Shown: one piece after another, positions 57,435 through 64,000 of the stretch
Numbering within the stretch: the first letter of the stretch is position 1
Layout of the letters: each line of letters begins with the position of its first letter
Assembly: GCF_004358165.1 (NCBI RefSeq)
Contig: NZ_SMTG01000005.1
Location: forward strand, 62,001-126,000
DNA from: Luteimonas terrae
GTDB taxonomy: Bacteria; Pseudomonadota; Gammaproteobacteria; Xanthomonadales; Xanthomonadaceae
Length of the DNA: 64,000 nucleotides
Direction: 5' to 3'
Program-made: the position numbers and the translations under genes
Notes under the pieces: model-generated
What the model was told of the DNA's origin: nothing
Database searches by the model: none
The model's input: only the letters and a program-made list of their open reading frames with translations

Positions 57435-57468
57435 GGCGACTCGTGGGGAAACCGGGAATTTCGTGGTT
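57434..57468 (+). promoter_or_regulatory. MraZ operator: four 10-bp-spaced direct repeats
   Basis: TGGCG (57434), TGGGG (57444), GGGAA (57454) and TGGTT (57464) start at exact 10-bp intervals, matching the known MraZ site layout of TGGGN repeats separated by 5-nt spacers. They overlap the end of the -10 and the predicted start site of the dcw promoter, which suits autorepression by MraZ. Confidence 0.6.
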
Positions 57469-57521
57469 TTCCGAACGCCAAAGCCCGCTCAGACGGGCAC
57501 CTCAGAAGGGCAGGACCGGAC

Positions 57522-57971
57522 GTGTTGCAGGGCGAGACCGCCATCACCATCGACGAGAAGGGCCGGTTGGCGATTCCGACCGCCTATCGGGACTTCGTCG
57601 CGCGTGAATGCGACAACCGGCTGGTGCTGACCTACAACCCGTTCGACGCGGGTGGTCTCTATCTCTATCCGTTCAAGGCCTGGGAAGCGCTGCGCGACCA
57701 GGTCAACGCGCTGCCGCGCACGCTGGCGCGCAACCGCATCCTGCAGCTCAAGCTCGTCGGCGCGGCCACCGTGCTCGAACCCGACGGCAGCGGTCGCATC
57801 GGCATTCCGGCCAGCCAGCGCAATACGGTCGGCATCGAGCGCCGCGCGGTGCTGGTCGGGATGGGCGACAAGTTCGAGCTGTGGAGCGAGCACGCCCACC
57901 AGGCCCAGATCCGCCAGACCCTGACCGATGAGGACATGGCCGGCGACGATCTCGAAGGATTGCCGTTGTGA
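57522..57971 (+). CDS. mraZ: Transcriptional regulator MraZ
   Basis: 149 residues with two AbrB-like MraZ repeats: [20 protein letters not shown] and [20 protein letters not shown]. It forms a ring-shaped repressor of its own dcw operon. The start is GTG 57522 or the adjacent TTG 57525 ([11 protein letters not shown]), with AAGGGCAGGA upstream. It overlaps rsmH by 4 nt (GTGA). Confidence 0.96.
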   Translation: MLQGETAITIDEKGRLAIPTAYRDFVARECDNRLVLTYNPFDAGGLYLYPFKAWEALRDQVNALPRTLARNRILQLKLVGAATVLEPDGSGRIGIPASQRNTVGIERRAVLVGMGDKFELWSEHAHQAQIRQTLTDEDMAGDDLEGLPL

Positions 57972-58930
57972 CCGCCGGTGGTGCGGATGCCACGTCCGGC
58001 CACCTCCCGGTGTTGTACGCGCAGGTCCTCGACGGTCTGCATGTGCGCCCGGGCGGCCGCTATCTCGACGGCACCTTCGGCCGCGGCGGTCACGCCGGCG
58101 GCGTGCTCGCACAGCTCGGGCCCGAAGGCCGGCTGCTGGTGATGGACAAGGATCCCGAGGCGATCGCGGTCGCCCAGGCGCGCTTCGGCACCGATCCGCG
58201 CGTGGCCATCCACCGCGGCAGCTTCGTCGAACTCGACCGCTGGTCCGCGGCCACCGAAGCGCCGCTCGACGGCGTGCTGTTCGATCTGGGCGTGTCCTCG
58301 CCGCAGCTCGACGTCGCCGAGCGCGGTTTCAGCTTCGGCAAGGACGGTCCGCTGGACATGCGCATGGATCCCGACGCCGGCGAAAGCGCGGCGGACTGGA
58401 TCGCGCGCGCCGACGAGGCCGCGATCGCCGACGTGCTGTGGACGTATGGCGAAGAGCGCATGAGCCGTCGCATCGCACGCGCGATCGTGGCGCGCCGCAG
58501 CGAGTCGCCGTTCCTGCGCACCGCCGATCTGGCTGCGGTGATCGCCGCGAACGTGCCGCGCAAGGTCAAGCCCGGGCAGAAGGAAACGCATCCGGCGACG
58601 CGTTCGTTCCAGGCGATCCGCATCCACATCAACCGCGAACTGGCCGATCTCGAAGCCGGTCTCGATGCCGCGCTCGACGCGCTGCGTCCCGGTGGCCGCC
58701 TGGCGGTGATCAGCTTCCATTCGCTGGAAGACCGGATCGTCAAGCGCTTCATCGCCGGTCACGCCAAGGCGCCGGCCGGCAATCGCCGTCTGCCCGAGGC
58801 AGCCCCGTTCGTGCCGCGCCTGCGCATCGTCGCCGACGCCGCGAAGGCCGACGAGGCCGAGCTGCGCGACAACCCGCGCGCCCGCAGCGCGGTGCTGCGC
58901 GTGGCCGAGAAAGTGCAGGTGGCCGCATGA
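57968..58930 (+). CDS. rsmH: 16S rRNA (cytosine1402-N4)-methyltransferase
   Basis: 320 residues: [40 protein letters not shown] (SAM motif I), [35 protein letters not shown] and [20 protein letters not shown]. It methylates the same nucleotide as RsmI. GTG start overlapping mraZ; it overlaps ftsL by 4 nt. Confidence 0.97.
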   Translation: MTAGGADATSGHLPVLYAQVLDGLHVRPGGRYLDGTFGRGGHAGGVLAQLGPEGRLLVMDKDPEAIAVAQARFGTDPRVAIHRGSFVELDRWSAATEAPLDGVLFDLGVSSPQLDVAERGFSFGKDGPLDMRMDPDAGESAADWIARADEAAIADVLWTYGEERMSRRIARAIVARRSESPFLRTADLAAVIAANVPRKVKPGQKETHPATRSFQAIRIHINRELADLEAGLDAALDALRPGGRLAVISFHSLEDRIVKRFIAGHAKAPAGNRRLPEAAPFVPRLRIVADAAKADEAELRDNPRARSAVLRVAEKVQVAA

Positions 58931-59196
58931 AACTGCGCCACCTCGTCATCGCCATCCTGCTGGCCGCCAACATCATCAGCGCGATCGGTGTGGTGCACGC
59001 GCGCCACGACTACCGCCAGCTCTACATCGACCTGACGCGCCTGGAGCGCGCCCGCGACGAGCTCAACATCGACTTCGGCCGCCTGCAGCTCGAGCAGGCG
59101 ACCTGGGCGATGAGCAACCGTGTCGACCAGGTCGCGCGTGAGCGTCTGGGCATGCGTTTCCCCGAGACCGCCGAGATCGTGGTGGTGCGCCCATGA
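58927..59196 (+). CDS. ftsL: Cell division protein FtsL
   Basis: 89 residues: a short cytoplasmic start, one membrane helix ([20 protein letters not shown]) and a periplasmic leucine-zipper-like helix ([25 protein letters not shown]) ending in [20 protein letters not shown]. It forms a complex with FtsB and FtsQ in the divisome and activates FtsWI. It overlaps both neighbours by 4 nt. Confidence 0.95.
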   Translation: MKLRHLVIAILLAANIISAIGVVHARHDYRQLYIDLTRLERARDELNIDFGRLQLEQATWAMSNRVDQVARERLGMRFPETAEIVVVRP

Positions 59197-61082
59197 AGTT
59201 CGGCAAGCTCAGCCGCTTCATCAAGACCGGCGACGGTCATGCCAAAAAGCCGCGCAAGCGCGCACAGTTCGACCTGCGCCTGCGCCTGATGCTGGTCGGC
59301 GGCGCGCTGGGTCTGGGCGCGGTGGCGCTGGTTGGTCGCGCGGTCGACCTGCAGCTGATCGACAACGCCTTCTATCAGCAGAAGGCCGACGCGCGCTTCC
59401 GCCGCGAAATGCCGATTCCGGCCTCGCGCGGCATGATCACCGACCGCAACGGCGAGCCGCTGGCGATCTCGTCGCCGGTGGAATCGCTGTGGATCAATCC
59501 GCAGGAACTGAGCAAGCACCCCGACCGCATTCCCGAGCTGGCACAGGCCACCGGCCTGCCGGCCGACGAGCTGTCGCGCACGGTGTCGCAGCGTGCGGAC
59601 AAGGAATTCATGTACGTGCCACGGCACCGCCGGATCAGCCCGGTGGCGGCCAAGCGCGTGCTCGACCTGGGCATTCCGGGTGTGTTCTCGCAGCGCGAGT
59701 ACCGCCGCTTCTACCCGCAGGGCGAGGCGGTGTCGCACGTGCTGGGCTTCACCAACATCGACGACCGCGGCCAGGAAGGCATCGAGCTGGCGTTCGACGA
59801 ATGGCTGGCCGGCAAGCCGGGTGCGCAGAACGTGATCCGCGACCGCCACGGGCGCATCGTCGAGCACGTGAACCTGGTGCGCGCTGCCGAAGCGGGCAAG
59901 GATCTGGTGCTGAGCATCGACCGCCGCATCCAGTTCCTCGCGCACCGCGAACTGCGTCGCGCACTGGAGGAAACCGGCGCCAGCGCCGGCTCGATCGTCG
60001 TGCTGGAAGTGGCGACCGGCGAAGTGCTGGCGATGGCCAACCTGCCGACCTACAACAACAATCGCGTCACCGGCGAGAACCGCGACGCGCACCGCAACCG
60101 CGCGGTGACCGATCTGCTCGAGCCCGGCTCGACGATGAAGCCGATCACCGTCGCCGCGGCGCTGGAGAAGGGCGTCATCAGCCCGAACAGCACGTTCAAT
60201 ACCAGCCCCGGCTGGATTCCGAACGGCCGCTATCGCACCACCGACTTCCGCAACTACGGCGTGCTCGACACGACCGGCATCATCACCAAGAGCTCGAACG
60301 TCGGCTCGTCGATGATCGTGCACAAGCTCGAAGACCGGTACTTCTACGACTTCATCCGCAACATGGGCTACGGGCACAGCACCGGCAGCGGCTTCCCGGG
60401 CGAAGCGGCCGGCCTGCTGGCCGACCCCTCGCGCTGGTCGGGCACCGACAAGCAGGTGATGTCCTACGGCTACAACATGGCGGTGACGCCGCTGCAGATC
60501 GCGCATGCCTACGCGACCTTCGGCAACCACGGCGTCGCGCTGCCGCCGACCTTCGTCAAGGGTGGTGCCGGCGAAGGCCAGCGCGTGCTGTCGGCGAACG
60601 TCGCCGACGAAGTCGTGCGCATGATGCAGACCGTGACCGAGCCGGGCGGCACCGGCACGCGCGCGGCGATCCTCGGCTATCACGTCGCCGGCAAGTCGGG
60701 CACCGCGCGCAAGGCCACCGGCGGCAGCTACGCGCGTCGTTATCTGGCGTTCTTCGCCGGCCTGGTGCCGGTGGAGAATCCGCGTTTCGCGATGGCCGTG
60801 GTGATCGACGATCCCGACACCTCCAAGGGCGGCTCGACCTACGGCGGTGGCTACGTGTCCGCGCCGGTGTTCCAGCGGGTCATGGACGGCGCGCTGCGCC
60901 TGATGGACGTGCCGCCGGACGACATCGACACCTGGCTGGCGGCGCAGGCGGCCAACGATGCCAAGCGCGCCCGTGCGCAGGGCCACGCACCCGCCGCCGC
61001 ACCCGCGCCGGTCGCAGCCCCGGCGGCGGCGGCCGTCCATGCCACACCGGTCGCCGCGCACGTCGCCGGAGGCCAGCGATGA
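59193..61082 (+). CDS. ftsI: Peptidoglycan transpeptidase FtsI (PBP3)
   Basis: 629 residues. An N-terminal membrane anchor ([20 protein letters not shown]) precedes the pedestal domain and the transpeptidase with catalytic Ser in [20 protein letters not shown], the KSSNVGSSM (SxN) motif and the [10 protein letters not shown] (KSGT) motif. The C-terminus is an Ala/Pro-rich tail (about 590-629). It makes septal peptidoglycan with FtsW. Confidence 0.97.
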   Translation: MKFGKLSRFIKTGDGHAKKPRKRAQFDLRLRLMLVGGALGLGAVALVGRAVDLQLIDNAFYQQKADARFRREMPIPASRGMITDRNGEPLAISSPVESLWINPQELSKHPDRIPELAQATGLPADELSRTVSQRADKEFMYVPRHRRISPVAAKRVLDLGIPGVFSQREYRRFYPQGEAVSHVLGFTNIDDRGQEGIELAFDEWLAGKPGAQNVIRDRHGRIVEHVNLVRAAEAGKDLVLSIDRRIQFLAHRELRRALEETGASAGSIVVLEVATGEVLAMANLPTYNNNRVTGENRDAHRNRAVTDLLEPGSTMKPITVAAALEKGVISPNSTFNTSPGWIPNGRYRTTDFRNYGVLDTTGIITKSSNVGSSMIVHKLEDRYFYDFIRNMGYGHSTGSGFPGEAAGLLADPSRWSGTDKQVMSYGYNMAVTPLQIAHAYATFGNHGVALPPTFVKGGAGEGQRVLSANVADEVVRMMQTVTEPGGTGTRAAILGYHVAGKSGTARKATGGSYARRYLAFFAGLVPVENPRFAMAVVIDDPDTSKGGSTYGGGYVSAPVFQRVMDGALRLMDVPPDDIDTWLAAQAANDAKRARAQGHAPAAAPAPVAAPAAAAVHATPVAAHVAGGQR

Positions 61083-62563
61083 GCCGCGCGATGGCGCTCC
61101 GTGAGCTGCTGCCCGATGTCGCGGCCGTGCCCGAGGACACGGTGATCACAGGCCTCGTGCAGGACAGCCGCGCGATCCGCCCGGGCGATGCCTTCGTCGC
61201 GATCGGCGGCTTCGGCACGCACGGTCTGCACTTCACCGCGGCCGCGCGCGAGGCGGGCGCTTCGGCGATCCTGTTCGAACCGCCGGTGCCGGCCGAGATC
61301 GAATCGATGCCGGGCGACGCGATCGCCGTGGCAGGCCTGCGCGCGCGCATGGGCGCGATGGCCGACGCCTTCCATGATCGCCCGTCGCGTGCGATGGCGA
61401 TGGTCGGCGTCACCGGCACCAGCGGCAAGACCTCGACCGTGCAGCTGCTGGCCCAGGCCTTCGAAGCCGTCGGCACGCGCGCCGGCACCATCGGCACGCT
61501 GGGCGCGGGCCTGCACGGCGCGCTGGAGCCCAACGGCTTCACCACGCCGCTGGTGCTGCAGACGCATGCGCTGCTCGCGCAGATGCGCGATGCCGGCGCG
61601 CGGGCGGTGGCGATGGAGGTCAGCTCGCACGCGCTCGACCAGGGCCGCGTGGATGCCGTGCACTACGACGTCGCGGTGTTCACCAATCTCACCCGCGACC
61701 ATCTCGACTACCACGGCGACATGGCCGGCTACGGTGCGGCGAAGGCGAAGCTGTTCGTGCGCGAGGGCCTGAAGGCCGCCGTCATCAACATCGACGACGC
61801 CTTCGGCGCAACGCTGCCCGCGACGCTCGCTGCGGGCGTGCGTCCGATCACCGTCAGCGCCGCCGGCGACGACGCGGCCGACGTCGCCGCGCACGACGTG
61901 GCGCTCGACGATCGCGGCATCCGTTTCGTCCTGCGCATCGGCGGCGAAGCGCTGCCGGTGCACTCGCCGCTGCTGGGGCGCTTCAACGTCGACAATCTGC
62001 TGGTCGTCGCCGGCGTGCTGTGGGCGCTGGGCCACGCGCCGGCGGAGATCGTCCGCGTGCTCGATGGGCTGTCGCCGATTGCCGGCCGCATGAACCGTCT
62101 CGGTGGAGACGCGCAGCCGCTGGTCGTCGTCGACTATTCGCACAAGCCCGATCCGCTGCAGCAGGCGCTGCAGTCGCTGCGTGGCCATCTGCGCGGCGAA
62201 CTGGTCTGCGTGTTCGGCTGTGGCGGCGAACGCGACACCGGCAAGCGGCCGCAGATGGCGGCGATCGCCGAGGCGCACGCCAACCGCGTGATCGTCACCG
62301 ACGACAACCCGCGTCGGGAGGACGGCGATGCGATCGTGGCCGACATCTTGGCCGGCTTCGCGAAACCTGAGGCCGTGACCGTGGAGCGCGACCGCCGCCG
62401 CGCGATCGAACGCGCGATCGGCGAGGCGCGGCCCGGTGACATCGTGCTGATCGCCGGCAAGGGCCACGAGCCCTACCAGGAAGTCGACGGCGTGCAGCAT
62501 GCGTTCGACGATCGCGTCGTCGCACAGGCCGCGCTTGATGCCTACCGGGAGGCGCATTCGTGA
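61079..62563 (+). CDS. murE: UDP-MurNAc-tripeptide ligase (meso-diaminopimelate adding)
   Basis: 494 residues of the Mur ligase family: ATP loop [62 protein letters not shown] and the C-terminal [15 protein letters not shown], whose DNPR motif indicates meso-diaminopimelate as the added residue. It adds the third amino acid of the stem peptide. ATG 61079 overlaps ftsI (ATGA). Confidence 0.97.
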   Translation: MSRAMALRELLPDVAAVPEDTVITGLVQDSRAIRPGDAFVAIGGFGTHGLHFTAAAREAGASAILFEPPVPAEIESMPGDAIAVAGLRARMGAMADAFHDRPSRAMAMVGVTGTSGKTSTVQLLAQAFEAVGTRAGTIGTLGAGLHGALEPNGFTTPLVLQTHALLAQMRDAGARAVAMEVSSHALDQGRVDAVHYDVAVFTNLTRDHLDYHGDMAGYGAAKAKLFVREGLKAAVINIDDAFGATLPATLAAGVRPITVSAAGDDAADVAAHDVALDDRGIRFVLRIGGEALPVHSPLLGRFNVDNLLVVAGVLWALGHAPAEIVRVLDGLSPIAGRMNRLGGDAQPLVVVDYSHKPDPLQQALQSLRGHLRGELVCVFGCGGERDTGKRPQMAAIAEAHANRVIVTDDNPRREDGDAIVADILAGFAKPEAVTVERDRRRAIERAIGEARPGDIVLIAGKGHEPYQEVDGVQHAFDDRVVAQAALDAYREAHS

Positions 62564-63942
62564 TCCCGATGACCCTGGCCCGCATCGCGCAACTGGTCAA
62601 CGGCCGCCTGCACGGCAGCGACGGCGCGTGCGACATCGATGCGCTCGTGACCGATACGCGCAAGCTCGATGCGATCGATGGCCGCGCCCTGCTGTTCGTC
62701 GCGCTCAAGGGTGACCACTTCGACGGACACGACCATGTCGCGAAGGCCGCAGCCTCCGGCGCGCGCGCCGCACTGGTCGCGCGCGTGGTCGAGGTCGACA
62801 TTCCGCAGATCGTCGTCGCCGACCCGCAGGTCGCGCTCGGTGCGCTGGCCGGCGCCGTGCAGCGCACGCGCGTCGCCACCGTCGTCGGCATCACCGGCAG
62901 CAACGGCAAGACCAGCGTCAAGCAGCTGGTCGCCTCGGTGCTGTCTCGGCATGCCGAGACGTGCTTCAACCCAGGCAACCTCAACAACGAGATCGGCTTG
63001 CCGCTCTCGGTCCTCGATGCGCCGGAAGACGCGGCTTTCGCCGTCTACGAGATGGGCGCCGGCAAGCCGGGCGACATCGCCTATCTGACCGCGATCGCGC
63101 AGCCGCGCATCGCGCTGGTCAACAACATCGCGCCGGCGCACATGGAGCGCATGGGCAGCCTGCTGGGTATTGCCGATACCAAGGCCGCGATCTACGACGC
63201 GCTGCCGGCCGACGGCACCGCGGTCATCAACGCCGACGACGCCTTCGCGCCGTATTTCGCCGAGCGCGCGCACGGTCGCCGTCTCGTGCGTTTCGGTATC
63301 GACGCCAGCGCCGACGTGTCCGCACGCGACGTGCGCCTGGACGATGCCGGCGCGCGCTTCCGTCTGCTGACGCCCGCGGGCGAGGCCGACGTCACGCTGC
63401 CGCTGCCGGGCCGCCACAACGTGCGCAACGCGCTGGCCGCCACGGCCATCGCGCTCGCCGCCGGCGTGCCGCTGGCCACGATCGTCGCTGCGCTCGGCGC
63501 TGCCGAAGCCGTGGCCGGCCGTCTCGTGCGCCACGCACTGGCCGACGGTGCGGTGCTGATCGACGACAGCTACAACGCCAATCCCGGCTCGCTCAACGCC
63601 GCGATCGACACGCTGGCCGCCGCCAAGGGCGAGCGCTGGCTGGTGCTCGGCGATATGCGCGAGCTCGGCGGCGACGGTGCGGCGATGCACGCCCAGGCCG
63701 GCGTGCGCGCCAGGGCTGCCGGCATTGCGCGCCTCTACACGCTCGGCAGCCTGAGCGCGGCGGCGGCCGAGGCATTCGGCGAGGGCGCGCGCCGATTCGA
63801 CACCCACGAGGCGCTGATCGAAGCGCTGCGGGCCGATCTGCACGCCGATGCGCGCGTGCTGGTGAAGGGCTCGCGTGGCAGTGCGATGGACCGGGTGGTC
63901 ACCGCACTGCGCAACAACGAAGGAACCGGACATGCTGCTTGA
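62560..63942 (+). CDS. murF: UDP-MurNAc-pentapeptide synthetase (D-Ala-D-Ala adding)
   Basis: 460 residues: [20 protein letters not shown] (ATP loop), [60 protein letters not shown] and [20 protein letters not shown] are MurF signatures. It attaches D-Ala-D-Ala to complete the stem peptide. GTG start 62560 overlaps murE (GTGA); the stop overlaps mraY by 11 nt. Confidence 0.97.
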   Translation: MIPMTLARIAQLVNGRLHGSDGACDIDALVTDTRKLDAIDGRALLFVALKGDHFDGHDHVAKAAASGARAALVARVVEVDIPQIVVADPQVALGALAGAVQRTRVATVVGITGSNGKTSVKQLVASVLSRHAETCFNPGNLNNEIGLPLSVLDAPEDAAFAVYEMGAGKPGDIAYLTAIAQPRIALVNNIAPAHMERMGSLLGIADTKAAIYDALPADGTAVINADDAFAPYFAERAHGRRLVRFGIDASADVSARDVRLDDAGARFRLLTPAGEADVTLPLPGRHNVRNALAATAIALAAGVPLATIVAALGAAEAVAGRLVRHALADGAVLIDDSYNANPGSLNAAIDTLAAAKGERWLVLGDMRELGGDGAAMHAQAGVRARAAGIARLYTLGSLSAAAAEAFGEGARRFDTHEALIEALRADLHADARVLVKGSRGSAMDRVVTALRNNEGTGHAA

Positions 63943-64000
63943 ACTCGCCCGCTGGCTGCAGGGTCTGGAAGACTTCTTCAAGCTGTTCGAGTACCTGACG
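63932..64000 (+). CDS. mraY: Phospho-MurNAc-pentapeptide translocase, N-terminal fragment
   Basis: The first 23 codons ([20 protein letters not shown]...) run off the right edge. The start and position directly after murF match MraY, which often begins MLL-L; AAGGAACCGGAC lies upstream as the ribosome-binding site. MraY would make lipid I at the inner membrane. Confidence 0.85.
   Translation, partial: MLLELARWLQGLEDFFKLFEYLT

Overview
The window reads as a chromosomal segment of a high-GC gammaproteobacterium of the Xanthomonadaceae (Xanthomonas/Lysobacter/Luteimonas type). The main reasons are the O-antigen locus bounded by metB and etfA/etfB, the xanA/xanB genes beside a CoA-transferase pair, the family-typical H-NS-like protein, and an intact dcw cluster starting with mraZ. 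Genes are dense, many overlap by 4 nt, and no tRNA, rRNA operon, CRISPR array or transposase was recognised.

Region 1 (3-14897): the end of an unrecognised, probably exported protein, an acyltransferase, metB, and then a variable lipopolysaccharide locus. The locus encodes an ABC O-antigen exporter (Wzm/Wzt, Wzt with a long C-terminal domain), a sulfotransferase-like protein ending in five 28-residue coiled-coil repeats, two glycosyltransferases, a large polytopic membrane protein, a small 4-TM transporter-like protein, two more glycosyltransferases (one DPM1/GtrB-like) and a methyltransferase. Region 2 (14922-31170): etfAB on the minus strand, cysD-cysNC (APS/PAPS synthesis), rmlBACD (dTDP-rhamnose), xanB/xanA (GDP-mannose), a CoA-transferase pair, a 937-residue rhamnan-synthesis-F/HAD protein, and alkB. 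Together these supply activated rhamnose, mannose and sulfate to the surface polysaccharide made in region 1.

Region 3 (31462-46495): an Mla/MCE lipid-transport operon with a PqiC-like lipoprotein, a ThrE-type exporter, an H-NS-like protein, proS, a DUF4124 protein, pssA, a probable unannotated holD (DNA polymerase III psi) overlapping rimI, priA, a degenerate sigma-like membrane protein with a DUF3106 partner, and glyA. Region 4 (46523-52539): nrdR-ribD, an FMN riboswitch, ribE-ribB-ribH-nusB-thiL. Region 5 (52540-57081): a 720-bp non-coding stretch with two inverted copies of a ~237-bp repeat, then the YraN protein, LpoA-like lipoprotein, rsmI, a lipoprotein hydrolase and the RNase P RNA. 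Region 6 (57082-64000): the dcw promoter with apparent MraZ operator repeats, then mraZ-rsmH-ftsL-ftsI-murE-murF and the start of mraY.

The most interesting proposal is a sulfation-based O-antigen termination/length-control system: a sulfotransferase fused to a repeat-built coiled coil, translated directly after a Wzt carrying a glycan-binding-type C-terminal domain, with PAPS-forming genes in the same locus. This is inferred from domain order and context, not proven. Family names come from motifs read by eye; no database search was run.
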